64,000 bases of DNA from NCBI RefSeq assembly GCF_900112155.1, contig NZ_FOKQ01000001.1:228175-292174 (forward strand). The letters run 5' to 3'. Below the pieces are notes generated by a model. The model saw only the letters and a program-made list of their open reading frames with translations, made no database searches and had not been told where the DNA came from. Positions 15,016 through 25,102 of this stretch are shown piece after piece; position 1 is the first letter of the stretch, and each line of letters starts with the position of its first letter. Origin of the DNA: Hominimerdicola alba (GTDB lineage Bacteria; Bacillota; Clostridia; Oscillospirales; Ruminococcaceae). The position numbers were made by a program, and so were the translations under genes.

Positions 15016-17889
15016 ATGGAAAGATCGGACAATAAAAAATATCTCGGTATCTTAGGGGCGTGGGCATTGTCCTTCGGGTGCAGTGTGGGCTGGGGCTCAT
15101 TCGTTATGCCCGGCACGACATTCCTGCCCATAGCGGGACCTGTGGGCACAGCCATCGGACTTGGTCTCGGCGGACTGGTGATGCTGGTGCTGGCAGTGAA
15201 TTTCCACTACCTGATGAACCGCTATCCCGACTGCGGAGGTATATATACCTACACCAAAAAGGCTTTCGGCTACGACCTTGGATTTCTCGGGGCGTGGTTC
15301 ATGATAATCACGTATATCGCCATCATATGGGCTAATGCCACGGCTCTGCCCCTTATAGCAAGGACAGTGCTGGGCGATACTTTCCGCTTCGGATACCTTT
15401 ATTCCATAGCGGGATATGAGATATACATCGGCGAGATAATACTTTCGGGGCTGGCTCTGGTTACTGCGGCGGCGGTGTGCTTTTCAAGAAAGTTTTCGGC
15501 ATCGGCGCAGGTGCTTATGGCGGCGGTGCTTTTCGTGGGTGTTGTGATATGCTTTGGGGCGGCGCTGTCATCGGGTAACTGCACAGGTGGGTATGACCCG
15601 CCCTATGCCCCCGATAAATCTCCCTCAGGTGGAGTTTTCACCATATTCGCCCTTGCCCCATGGGCATTCGTAGGCTTTGAATCCATCACACATTCAGCCG
15701 GGGAAGCTAAGTTTTCTCTGAAAAAATCCTTCGGTATAATGCTTACTTCCCTGATAACTGCGGCGGCGGCTTATGTTTTCCTTGTACTGCTGGCGGTAAA
15801 GGCTCTGCCCGATGACTGCGGTTCATGGACGGATTACATAGGCTCACTTGACAAATACAGCGGAAATGCTTCTCTGCCCACGTTTTTTGTAGCACACAAA
15901 GCTCTGGGCGATAAGGGTACTTTCATACTTGGTGCGGCGGCACTGGGTGCAATATTCACAGGCCTGGTAGGAAATTACATAGCCCTCAGCAGGCTCATGT
16001 GCTCCCTTGCCGATGACGGGCTTTTCCCCGCATGGGTGGGCAGAAAGAGCAATGGTCATGTGCCTAAAAATGCTGTGATATCCATACTTGCCATATCCCT
16101 GGTACTGCCGTTCTTCGGAAGAACAGCCATCAGCTGGATAGTTGATGTTACCACCGTCGGCGCCACCATAGCCTATGCCCTTGCATCGGCATCGGCTTTC
16201 AGGCTGGCTCGTGAAACTAAAGATAGAAAAAGAGCACTTGTAGGTCTGGCGGGAGTGGTCATATCCATACTGTTTGCGCTGGAATTTCTGATACCTAACT
16301 TTCTGGCGATAAACACCCTTTCGGTTGAATCCTATCTGATACTGACTATCTGGAGCATACTTGGCTTCGTGTATTTCCGTACTTTTCTGAACGGTGACAA
16401 CGAGGGCAGAATGGGTCATTCCATAGTTGCATGGATAGTCCTGCTTGGACTTATCATATTCACATCAAGCGTGTGGCTCCGTCAGACCACAGATAAAGCC
16501 CTGGAACGTTCCGAAGAGGTACTGAAAGAATACTATTCAGTAGAGGAGAACGAGTCTGACGAAGACCATATAGACGATGAGATGAAGAGTATGGGACGTT
16601 CGCTGGATAATGCCAGCGCCGTACAGATAGCGCTGATATGTTTTTCGCTGTTCAATCTGTTAAAGATATACAGCGTGCTTCAGAAGCGTGAAAAGCGGCT
16701 TGGAGTGGAAAAAGCCCTTGCAGAGGCGAGCAGCCGTGCAAAGACCAGCTTCCTTTCAAATATGAGCCACGAGATACGTACGCCGATGAATACTATAATA
16801 GGTCTTGATACCATCGCCCTCCGTGATCCCGATATTCCCCAGAGAACTAGAGAACACCTTGAAAAGATAGGAGCCAGCGCTGATCATCTGCTGGGGATAA
16901 TAAATGATATCCTGGATATGAGCCGCATCGAATCCGGTCGTATGGTGCTTAAAAGCGAGGAATTCTCTTTCAGGGGATTTCTGGATCAGATAAACATCAT
17001 AATAAACGGTCAGTGTCAGGACAAGGGACTGAACTACAATTGCGATATCATCGGTGATATGAGTGAATACTATATCGGTGATGACCTGAAGCTCAGGCAG
17101 ATAATGATAAATATTCTTGGCAATGCGGTAAAATTCACCGAAACATCGGGAAGCGTGACCCTTACCATTGAGGAGATATATCGTGCTGAGGGAATATGCA
17201 CCCTGAGGTTCATCGTTAAGGACACAGGCATAGGCATGGATAAGGAATATATCCCCAAGATATTCGGGCGCTTTTCACAGGAAGATGCCACCACCACAAA
17301 CAAGTACGGCGGAAGCGGTCTTGGACTGGCTATCACCAAAAAGTACGTTGAGATGATGGATGGAGAGATACTTGTAGAGAGTGAAAAAGGCGTGGGCTCT
17401 GTATTTACCGTTACCGTAAAGCTGGGAGCTTCCGACAGGAAAGAAGCTGATGTTTCTGCTGACGAAGACATAGGCAGGAGAGCGGATATCCTTACGGGCC
17501 GCAGAGTGCTTATCGCTGAGGACATCGAACAGAACGCGGAGATACTGGCTGATATCCTTGAACTGGAGGGCATTGAATCCGAACACGCCAAGAACGGCAG
17601 GGAAGCTGCGGAGATGTTCCGTGAAAGCGAAGAGGGTCACTTTGATGCCATACTCATGGACGTGCGTATGCCCGAAATGGACGGACTTACAGCGGCGAGA
17701 ATGATACGCGGGCTGGAACGCCCCGATGCGGCAGCGATACCCATCATAGCAATGACGGCAAATGTGTTTGAAGAAGACGCAGAACGCTCCCTTGAAGCGG
17801 GCATGGACGCCCATCTTTTCAAGCCCATAGAACCCGAAAAAATGTTTGACACAATGGCTCGCCTGATATCAGCTGCTGATAAGGCGTAG
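15016..17889 (+). CDS. amino-acid permease / hybrid histidine kinase fusion
   Basis: 957 residues. Residues 1 to about 455 form an APC-superfamily permease with about 12 membrane segments: the unwound TM1 motif GWGSFVMPG, the consensus-like FALAPWAFVGFESITHSAGE in TM6, and LSRLMCSLADDGLFPAWVG. About 465-550 adds two segments around an acidic extracytoplasmic loop. Then HisKA with NMSHEIRTPMN (His about 585), HATPase_c (NAVKFTE, DTGIGM, GSGLGLAI) and a REC domain (Asp about 884 in LMDVRMPEMDG). I start at the ATG at 15016; GAGAGGT is 9 bases upstream. The layout parallels CbrA, where a transporter domain is joined to a kinase, but with an APC permease. It probably senses or imports an amino acid and feeds the Hpt protein. 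Confidence 0.9.
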   Translation: MERSDNKKYLGILGAWALSFGCSVGWGSFVMPGTTFLPIAGPVGTAIGLGLGGLVMLVLAVNFHYLMNRYPDCGGIYTYTKKAFGYDLGFLGAWFMIITYIAIIWANATALPLIARTVLGDTFRFGYLYSIAGYEIYIGEIILSGLALVTAAAVCFSRKFSASAQVLMAAVLFVGVVICFGAALSSGNCTGGYDPPYAPDKSPSGGVFTIFALAPWAFVGFESITHSAGEAKFSLKKSFGIMLTSLITAAAAYVFLVLLAVKALPDDCGSWTDYIGSLDKYSGNASLPTFFVAHKALGDKGTFILGAAALGAIFTGLVGNYIALSRLMCSLADDGLFPAWVGRKSNGHVPKNAVISILAISLVLPFFGRTAISWIVDVTTVGATIAYALASASAFRLARETKDRKRALVGLAGVVISILFALEFLIPNFLAINTLSVESYLILTIWSILGFVYFRTFLNGDNEGRMGHSIVAWIVLLGLIIFTSSVWLRQTTDKALERSEEVLKEYYSVEENESDEDHIDDEMKSMGRSLDNASAVQIALICFSLFNLLKIYSVLQKREKRLGVEKALAEASSRAKTSFLSNMSHEIRTPMNTIIGLDTIALRDPDIPQRTREHLEKIGASADHLLGIINDILDMSRIESGRMVLKSEEFSFRGFLDQINIIINGQCQDKGLNYNCDIIGDMSEYYIGDDLKLRQIMINILGNAVKFTETSGSVTLTIEEIYRAEGICTLRFIVKDTGIGMDKEYIPKIFGRFSQEDATTTNKYGGSGLGLAITKKYVEMMDGEILVESEKGVGSVFTVTVKLGASDRKEADVSADEDIGRRADILTGRRVLIAEDIEQNAEILADILELEGIESEHAKNGREAAEMFRESEEGHFDAILMDVRMPEMDGLTAARMIRGLERPDAAAIPIIAMTANVFEEDAERSLEAGMDAHLFKPIEPEKMFDTMARLISAADKA

Positions 17890-17914
17890 CCTGATAGCTG
17901 ACAGGAGGTTTACC

Positions 17915-20900
17915 TTGATATTACAAAAAAGATATAAACACATAACAGCAATGGTCCTCCTGGCAGCTATCCTTATTAACATAGTTTTGCCATTGATGGC
18001 ATTTGCAGATACAAATGAACAGAAGAAAGTCCGTGTGGGCTGGTTTGATTCTGCCATGTGCTATTATGACAAGTTCGGCAGGCGCTGTGGAGTTGACTAT
18101 GAATATCACCAGAAGATCTCAGCGTACACAGGCTGGACTTACGAGTACGTTGAGGGCAGCTGGCCCGTTCTGTTTGAGATGCTTCAAAATGGCGAGATAG
18201 ATCTTTTGAGTGACGTGAGTCACACCCCCGAACGAGAGGAGTTCATGTATTTCCCCGACCTGCCCATGGGCACCGAGGCTTACTATATCTATGTCGGTTC
18301 GGACAACACAGAGATCAAAGCCAATGACCTTACTACCTTCAACGGCAAGAAGATAGGCGTTAACAAAGGCAGCTTTCAGGAAGAACTGCTGAACGAATGG
18401 CTGGAAAAGAACGAAATCACCGCTGAGGTAATACCGCTGACGGACACCGAAGACGAATCCATGGAGAAGATCGTCAGAAAAGAGATAGACGGCATTGCCA
18501 CGGTATTCACCTATGATTACAACAGAGATGCTGTCCCCGTCACAAGGATAGGCGGTTCGGATTATTACTATGCGGTCAGCAAGTCCCGCCCCGATCTTCT
18601 TGAAGAGCTCAACACGGCTCTGGCGCATATACAGGACGATGACCCTTATTTCAACGAGAGATTATCCAAGGAAAGAGTATACTATAATACAACAAATGCT
18701 TTGCTTTCGGCCGATCAGGAGGACTGGCTGGCAGAACACGGTGAGATACGTATAGGTTACAGAAAGGATTATTTTCCCTTCTGCTGGAAAGATGAGAAAA
18801 CAGGGGAGCTGACAGGTGCCCTTAAAGATTATCTGACACACGCGGAGAATACCCTCAACAGCCCTAACCTTAAATTCAAGACCATACCCTACGATTCGCT
18901 TACAACAGCCCTTGAAGCACTTGATGCAGGGGAGATAGACTGTGTTTTCCCTCTCTGTATGAGCAGTTATGATGCCGAACAGTCGGGGATAATGCTGACG
19001 GATACCGCAATGGATTCCGAGATGCAGGCAGTTATGCGCAAATCTGACAGCAGGACGTTATCTTCTGATAGCCAAATAGTTTTCGCAGTAAACGAGAACA
19101 TGATAAATCCCGAAAGCTTCATCAAGGAAAACTATCCCGACAGTGAGATGAAATTCTATCACGGACTTCAGGCTTGCTATGATGCCATACAAAAAGGTGA
19201 AGCTGACTGTGTGCTTCTCAGCAGTTTCAGGGTGCCCCCCGAAGAGGATAAACTGGAGAAAAGCAAACTGCACTCCGTACCAACGGGTGAGCTGATGGAA
19301 TTATCCTTTGCGGTAAAAAGATCGGACCTTGAACTCTATGCCGTTATGAACAAAGCGGTGCTGACCACCAAAAGCAACGAGGTCAACAGCGCACTTGCTT
19401 CGTATATGGTTACAGATCAAAAAGTATCTTTCATGCAGTTTATGAAAGACAACTGGCTGATAACAGTAGCAGTGCTGACGTTAGTGTTCTCAATAATACT
19501 TTTCCAGCTTATAAGAAGACTGAGAGCTGAGCGTCTGGCCAGCAGGCAGAAGCAAATGCTGGAAAAGGCGGAGCACCTTGCGGAACTTCAGCAGACCATA
19601 TCCTCACTGCTGGACAATATGCCGGGCATATGTATTACAAAGGATGCCAATACAGGCGAATACCTTGCCTGCAACCAGATGTTTGCGGATTATGTACACA
19701 AGAAAGACCCATCGGAGGTCATAGGGCTGAAAGCTTCGGATCTGTTTGATGATAAAAGGGTAACAGGCTTTGATGAGGACGACAATATGGTGCTGTCCAT
19801 GGATGAGCCACTCATCTTCTATGATAAAATGGAGGACGTGTTTGGCAATCCTGTAAATGTCAAGGTGACGAAGCAGAAGTATACCGACGCTAACGGCAGG
19901 CTTTGCATACTGATGATATATCAGGACGTTTCTGACAGCCTGCGTATCTCCCGCGGCAAGGTGAATTCAAAGGAATCCTACGAAAAGGCAAGAAGCAACG
20001 GTCTGATATTCACACATATCGCCCAGGCGCTTGCACGTGGTTTCGTAAGTCTGTTCTATGTTGATATCAACACCGAAGAATTTATCGAGTACCATTCCGA
20101 CGAAAAGGACGGAAGTCTTTGTGAAGTACGGCGCGGCTGGCATTTCTTTGAAGAGGGCAACGATGCGACACAGATAAATGTGTATCCTGAGGACAGGGAA
20201 GAAGTTCTCAAAGCTATGGACAGGAAAACTCTCGTAGCTGCCCTTGATAAGAACAATCTGTTCATGATGACATACCGACTGATGACAGACGGTGAGCCCA
20301 GATATGTGAATATGAAAGTTGCACGTATACAGGACGATGAAAGGTTCATGGTGCTGAGCCTTACGGACATCGATGAGCAGATGAGACACAGGCAGGCGGC
20401 ACAGCGTATGCAGGAAGAACAGACAGCCTACAGGAGAGTAAGCGCTCTGGCGGGTGAATTTCTGTGTATCTACATAGTTGAGCCCGAAACAGGGAAATAC
20501 CGCGAATACAGTTCATCAGCAGTATTTGATGTGTTCGGTATGCCTGCGGAGGGTGAGGATTTCTTATCCGACCTCAGGGAGAATTCCATAAAGGTAGTAT
20601 ATGCAGAGGACAAGAACAGGGTATTCACGGCGCTGACACTGGAGAATGCCATGGAAGAAGTACGTAAGAACGGCATTTTCACCATAAGCTACCGTCTTAT
20701 GATGAACGATGAACCCAGGTATGTTCAGCTGAAAGCCGCACTTGTTGAAGAACAGGACGGCAGGCGTCTGATAGTCGGAGTCAACGATATTGATGCACAG
20801 GTGCGTCAGGAGGAAGAATACAGCAGACGTCTTGCACAGGCGAGGATAGAAGCAAACATCGATGCACTGACAGGTGTCAAGAACAGGAACGCTTACCGTG

Positions 20901-21325
20901 TATACGAAGAAAGGCTCAATGCCCAGATAGAGATGAACCGTGCCCCTGATTTTGCCATAACCATACTTGACCTGAATGACCTGAAAAAAGTCAACGACAC
21001 TCAGGGACACAAAGCAGGTGACCAGTACATCAGAGATGCCTGCAGGCTGATATGTACCACATTCAAGCGCAGTCCTGTGTTCCGTGTGGGCGGAGATGAG
21101 TTCGCAGTGCTTTCACAGGGCGATGACTATGAACGCATAGAGGAGCTTGTAAAGATAGTGAATGATCATAACGAGGAAGCCGTGCTGAATGACGGCATCG
21201 TTGTGGCGCTGGGAATGGCGCGTTACGATCATGCTGAAAAGGTGGCTCAGGTATATGAGCGTGCAGATCAGAGAATGTATGAAAACAAGAGTTATCTGAA
21301 AGAGAAGAAAAAGCAGAGAGGTTAA
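17915..21325 (+). CDS. tandem solute-binding / PAS / GGDEF diguanylate cyclase
   Basis: 1136 residues. Signal or anchor segment (8-31), two tandem family 3 solute-binding domains (about 38-265 and 285-505), a membrane segment (about 519-537), a PAS domain (about 570-690), two copies of an unnamed PAS-like module (about 695-845 and 850-960) and a C-terminal GGDEF domain with intact RVGGDEF (about 1055-1061). The RxxD inhibitory site is absent, so product inhibition is not expected. The outer domains should bind a small polar ligand, probably an amino acid, and control cyclic-di-GMP synthesis, opposing the EAL protein of the same operon. TTG start: AGGAGG stands 6 bases before it. Confidence 0.88.
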   Translation: MILQKRYKHITAMVLLAAILINIVLPLMAFADTNEQKKVRVGWFDSAMCYYDKFGRRCGVDYEYHQKISAYTGWTYEYVEGSWPVLFEMLQNGEIDLLSDVSHTPEREEFMYFPDLPMGTEAYYIYVGSDNTEIKANDLTTFNGKKIGVNKGSFQEELLNEWLEKNEITAEVIPLTDTEDESMEKIVRKEIDGIATVFTYDYNRDAVPVTRIGGSDYYYAVSKSRPDLLEELNTALAHIQDDDPYFNERLSKERVYYNTTNALLSADQEDWLAEHGEIRIGYRKDYFPFCWKDEKTGELTGALKDYLTHAENTLNSPNLKFKTIPYDSLTTALEALDAGEIDCVFPLCMSSYDAEQSGIMLTDTAMDSEMQAVMRKSDSRTLSSDSQIVFAVNENMINPESFIKENYPDSEMKFYHGLQACYDAIQKGEADCVLLSSFRVPPEEDKLEKSKLHSVPTGELMELSFAVKRSDLELYAVMNKAVLTTKSNEVNSALASYMVTDQKVSFMQFMKDNWLITVAVLTLVFSIILFQLIRRLRAERLASRQKQMLEKAEHLAELQQTISSLLDNMPGICITKDANTGEYLACNQMFADYVHKKDPSEVIGLKASDLFDDKRVTGFDEDDNMVLSMDEPLIFYDKMEDVFGNPVNVKVTKQKYTDANGRLCILMIYQDVSDSLRISRGKVNSKESYEKARSNGLIFTHIAQALARGFVSLFYVDINTEEFIEYHSDEKDGSLCEVRRGWHFFEEGNDATQINVYPEDREEVLKAMDRKTLVAALDKNNLFMMTYRLMTDGEPRYVNMKVARIQDDERFMVLSLTDIDEQMRHRQAAQRMQEEQTAYRRVSALAGEFLCIYIVEPETGKYREYSSSAVFDVFGMPAEGEDFLSDLRENSIKVVYAEDKNRVFTALTLENAMEEVRKNGIFTISYRLMMNDEPRYVQLKAALVEEQDGRRLIVGVNDIDAQVRQEEEYSRRLAQARIEANIDALTGVKNRNAYRVYEERLNAQIEMNRAPDFAITILDLNDLKKVNDTQGHKAGDQYIRDACRLICTTFKRSPVFRVGGDEFAVLSQGDDYERIEELVKIVNDHNEEAVLNDGIVVALGMARYDHAEKVAQVYERADQRMYENKSYLKEKKKQRG

Positions 21326-21331
21326 GCATAT

Positions 21332-24300
21332 ATGTATTATTCTGCGATCGGTGTATTGGCGGCTCTGGTACTGCTGATTGTCAACTGGGATATACTGTGG
21401 TCAGGTGAGCTGTATGATAAGCCCGCATGGAACGTTTACAGAAAGTTCCTGTTTGCGGTGCTGATATATTATATTACCGACATATTATGGGGTATACTTG
21501 AGAGCCAGAAGCTTTCAAAAGCGCTGTTTGTCGATACTACTTTGTATTTCATAGCCATGGCGGCGGGCATATCATTCTGGGCTGAGTACAATGTTGCTTA
21601 CCTGAACGAAAAAAGCCCCTTCGGACGTTTCCTGAAATACATGGGAAAGGGCATAGCGGGTGTGATAACATTACTGACAGTCACAAACATCTTCAAGCCC
21701 GTGCTTTTCACAGTGGACAGTAGCAGTGTGTATAAGCCCCTGCTGCCCAGAAATATCATGCTGGTATGTCAGATACTGTTCCTGCTGATAATTTCCGGAT
21801 TCGCTCTTACATCGATGATAAGGGGCGGTTACAGCTACGAAGAGGGAACACGGTTCAGGATATCTGCGTCCTTTGGTCTATTCATGGCAGCATTTTTGCT
21901 GATACAGGTGTGGTTCCCGTATCTGCCGCTGTACTCCATCGCCTATATGCTGGGAACTTGTCTGCTCCACGCTTTTGTCGTAAACGATGAAAAGGAGGAC
22001 CGCAAGAGAGAACTGGCGGAGGCTGAAAAGATATCCGAGCTGAGAGACAGGTTCGTATCTCTGCTGGACAATATGCCCGGTATGACCTTTATGAAGGATG
22101 CTTCTACAGGAAAGTATCTTGCCTGCAACCGCACTTTTGCGGAGTACGCCCGCAAGGATTCCACTGATGAAGTTGTGGGTCTTACCGATGCTCAGATGTT
22201 TGATGCGGAGACAGCCGCACACTTTGTTGAGGACGACAGGATAGCCCTCTCAATGAGCAAGCCTTATGTTTTATATGAAGAAGTATTCGATGCAGCAGGC
22301 AAGCCGAAGCAGCTTCAGACCACAAAGATAAGATTCAAGGATTCCACGGGAAGGACTTGTCTTGTGGGAATGTGTCAGGACATTACCGACCTTGTCAGCA
22401 TACGCCGCGAACACGCTATGACTAAGGAAGCCTACGAGAACGCTGTGAATTCCGGACGGCTGTACAACCACATAGCCCAGACCCTAGCACGTGATTACAC
22501 ACAGATGTTCTGTGTAAATACAGATTCGGAGGAATTTATAGAATACCGTGGAGGAGAGAGCGGCAGCACCCTTTCAGAGGTGCGCAGGGGCTGGCACTTT
22601 TTCAGCGATTGTAAAATCGAACTGTGCGAGAGTGTTTTCAGTGAGGACAAAGAAGCTTTTCTCACAGCCATGAACCGTAAGAACCTTATGAAAGCTCTGA
22701 ACTGCAGGGATACATTTGTGATGAATTACCGTAAAATCGCAGAGGACGGAACTGTATATTACAGTATGAAAATATCCCGCATGGAGAACGACGAGGAGCA
22801 TATCATAGTGGGCTTTAAAGATGTTGACTCGGAGATGCGCGAGACTATGGCGAAGAACGAGGCACTGACTACTGCGCTTGATCTTGCTGAGACGGCGAAC
22901 AGGTCGAAGACGGCTTTTCTTGCGGGAATGAGTCACGAGATCCGCACGCCTATCAATGCCATAATCGGGCTGGAGAACCTTGCGCTGAAAAACAGGGAAC
23001 TTGATTCAGCAACTAAGAAATATCTTGAAAAGATAGGTACCAGTGCACATCATCTGCTGTCGGTCATCAACAATATATTGGTGATGAGCAATATCGAATC
23101 TGGACGGAATATGATAAATGAAGGCAGGTTCTCACTGAGGGCAATGCTGGAACAGCTTAACGTGCAGATGGAATCGGAGTGTGGCAAAAAGGGACTCAGA
23201 TATGATTGTGTGATTCTTGATGAGCCGGAGGACAGCTATATCGGCGACGATAAGAAGCTAAGGCAGGTACTTTGGAATATATTGTCAAATGCTGTGAAGT
23301 TCACGGAAGCACCCGGGAGTGTCAAGATGACAGTCAGAAAAGAGGCAGAGCACGAGGATAAGGTAACCTTAAGCTTTGCAGTAAAAGACACGGGCATCGG
23401 CATGGATAAAGACTATCTTTCAAAAGTGTTCGACGCTTTTTCCTCACAGAGTGAACAGAGCATAACAAAGTTCGGCAGCAGTGGACTTGGCATGGCGATT
23501 ACGAAGAGACTCGTTGAGATGATGAACGGATCTATAAGCGTAAGTTCGGAAAAGGGTGAAGGTACTGAGTTTTCGGTGATGGTTACAATACATCGGGGCG
23601 ATGGTACGGAAAATGTTCAGAAAGGTGAGATCGACCCGCAGGCGCTGTACATACTGGTGATAGATGACAGCCATATTGAGGCAGAGCACGCGCAGATGGT
23701 ACTTTCTGAGATGGATATTAAAGCGGATATCTGCACAGGTGGAGTTGAAGCACTGCGCATGATGGAGGAACAGTCTCAGAATGGTCAGCCTTATAACATC
23801 GTGCTGACGGACTGGAATATGCCCGGAATGGACGGAGCTGAGACTTCCGCGGAAATACTCAGCCGATACGGCAAGAGCTGCATCGTTGTGGCGATGACTG
23901 CGTACAGCTGGGACGATATCCGTGATGAAGCCAACAAAGTCGGAGTGTACAGCTGTCTTGAAAAGCCGCTGTTTACTTCAAATCTGCTGGAAAATCTGGG
24001 ACGAATTGCAAGGCAGAGCGACCTGCGCATCTTCAAGGAAAAGGAGAGAGCAAGGCTTGCAGGGCGGCGCATTCTTCTGGCAGAGGACGTTGATATCAAT
24101 GCGGAGATACTGACAGATATGCTTGAGATGGAGAATATCAAGGTGGATCATGCAGCCAACGGAAAAGCCGCTGTCCGGTTGTTTGAGAATAGCACTGCAG
24201 GCATCTACTCGGCGATACTGATGGATGTTCGTATGCCGCAGATGGACGGTCTTCAAGCTGCGAGAGTAATACGTGCTATGGACAGGGAAGATGCAAAGCG

Positions 24301-24469
24301 CATACCTATAATCGCACTGACAGCCAACGCCTTTGATGAGGATGTTCAGCTTTCTGTTCAGGCGGGAATGAACGAACATCTGAATAAGCCTGTAGAGGCA
24401 GAACATCTCATCAGAGTACTTGGAGAACTGATCTTTGATTCTGAAAGATCATTGGGTAAAAATGTATAA
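21332..24469 (+). CDS. 7TM / PAS / hybrid histidine kinase with two receiver domains
   Basis: 1045 residues. About seven N-terminal membrane segments (1-215), a PAS domain (about 235-350), one PAS-like module with the EVRRGWHFF motif also present in the preceding protein (about 355-510), HisKA with GMSHEIRTPIN (His about 535), HATPase_c (NAVKFTE, DTGIGM, SSGLGMAI), then REC1 (Asp about 827, LTDWNMPGMDG) and REC2 (Asp about 965, LMDVRMPQMDG). Two receivers allow phosphate flow to the Hpt protein or internal control. It starts 6 bases after the previous stop, so translation is probably coupled. Last gene of the operon. Confidence 0.9.
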   Translation: MYYSAIGVLAALVLLIVNWDILWSGELYDKPAWNVYRKFLFAVLIYYITDILWGILESQKLSKALFVDTTLYFIAMAAGISFWAEYNVAYLNEKSPFGRFLKYMGKGIAGVITLLTVTNIFKPVLFTVDSSSVYKPLLPRNIMLVCQILFLLIISGFALTSMIRGGYSYEEGTRFRISASFGLFMAAFLLIQVWFPYLPLYSIAYMLGTCLLHAFVVNDEKEDRKRELAEAEKISELRDRFVSLLDNMPGMTFMKDASTGKYLACNRTFAEYARKDSTDEVVGLTDAQMFDAETAAHFVEDDRIALSMSKPYVLYEEVFDAAGKPKQLQTTKIRFKDSTGRTCLVGMCQDITDLVSIRREHAMTKEAYENAVNSGRLYNHIAQTLARDYTQMFCVNTDSEEFIEYRGGESGSTLSEVRRGWHFFSDCKIELCESVFSEDKEAFLTAMNRKNLMKALNCRDTFVMNYRKIAEDGTVYYSMKISRMENDEEHIIVGFKDVDSEMRETMAKNEALTTALDLAETANRSKTAFLAGMSHEIRTPINAIIGLENLALKNRELDSATKKYLEKIGTSAHHLLSVINNILVMSNIESGRNMINEGRFSLRAMLEQLNVQMESECGKKGLRYDCVILDEPEDSYIGDDKKLRQVLWNILSNAVKFTEAPGSVKMTVRKEAEHEDKVTLSFAVKDTGIGMDKDYLSKVFDAFSSQSEQSITKFGSSGLGMAITKRLVEMMNGSISVSSEKGEGTEFSVMVTIHRGDGTENVQKGEIDPQALYILVIDDSHIEAEHAQMVLSEMDIKADICTGGVEALRMMEEQSQNGQPYNIVLTDWNMPGMDGAETSAEILSRYGKSCIVVAMTAYSWDDIRDEANKVGVYSCLEKPLFTSNLLENLGRIARQSDLRIFKEKERARLAGRRILLAEDVDINAEILTDMLEMENIKVDHAANGKAAVRLFENSTAGIYSAILMDVRMPQMDGLQAARVIRAMDREDAKRIPIIALTANAFDEDVQLSVQAGMNEHLNKPVEAEHLIRVLGELIFDSERSLGKNV

Positions 24470-24479
24470 TATACAGAGT

Positions 24480-24540
24480 ATAATGAATGATCGAGGTAGC
24501 GCCGATGTGCGTTGCCCCATCATTCATTATTCTTTTTGTG
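24480..24540 (+). terminator. terminator of the signalling operon
   Basis: A 12-bp perfect stem ATAATGAATGAT with its complement (24519-24530), enclosing a second stem GGTAGCG/CGTTGCC, followed by TCTTTTT. Confidence 0.9.
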
Positions 24541-24594
24541 CGGTTTTTATGGTAAGTGCAACGTATAATTCTTATTTTTAAAATATTTTGTTCG

Positions 24595-24623
24595 TTGACT
24601 TTTAATTATGTTTGTGATATAAT
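24595..24623 (+). promoter_or_regulatory. promoter of the small membrane protein gene
   Basis: TTGACT (24595-24600), 17-base spacer, TATAAT (24618-24623). Confidence 0.85.
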
Positions 24624-24666
24624 AATTACCTGTGTTGATTTGATTCTACGACAGGAGGGAAAGATC

Positions 24667-25068
24667 ATGAAGCAGAAAATAATGTCTTGGCGCTTTATTT
24701 TTACGCTGTTTATCTGTTCTTTCCTGATAATTATTATTTCGGAAAACAGCAGAAGTTTTCAGCAGGAAAGTTTCAACAGCTGTTTCGGTCATAGTTATAA
24801 ATTTGATATTATAAGTGCAGAGAGTTCTCTGCTTTCAGATAATACAAGAATTACCGTCTGCGATATACTCACAGGGGCAAATGACCCAGTATTCTCGGTA
24901 TACTGCATATGCGGTGGTTCTTTTGTTTTGTCTGCGGCACTGATGATCTCGGCGCTTATCTGTAAGATGTCCGCAAAAGTGGGCATCGCACATAAATCCA
25001 TGATAAAATACATACACGATCAGCATGGTCAGAGCGTGGATGAGCGGTATGTATTCTATAAAATATGA
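24667..25068 (+). CDS. small membrane protein of unknown function
   Basis: 133 residues with a hydrophobic segment near the N-terminus (about 9-25), an extracytoplasmic stretch of about 60 residues holding NSCFGHS, VCDILTGAND and CICGG, and a second membrane segment (about 80-100), then a short His-rich cytosolic tail. I recognise no family. The start is fixed by AGGAGGG 6 bases upstream; a longer reading would begin inside the promoter. It is probably co-transcribed with the SLC13 transporter 34 bases downstream. Confidence 0.7.
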   Translation: MKQKIMSWRFIFTLFICSFLIIIISENSRSFQQESFNSCFGHSYKFDIISAESSLLSDNTRITVCDILTGANDPVFSVYCICGGSFVLSAALMISALICKMSAKVGIAHKSMIKYIHDQHGQSVDERYVFYKI

Positions 25069-25102
25069 ACTGCGGTATATCTGCGGTTTAGGAGGTCTAT
25101 AA

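Noticed and set aside
24556..24666. Longer N-terminus for the small membrane protein
   Set aside because: It overlaps the promoter TTGACT-17-TATAAT; AGGAGGG supports the ATG at 24667.
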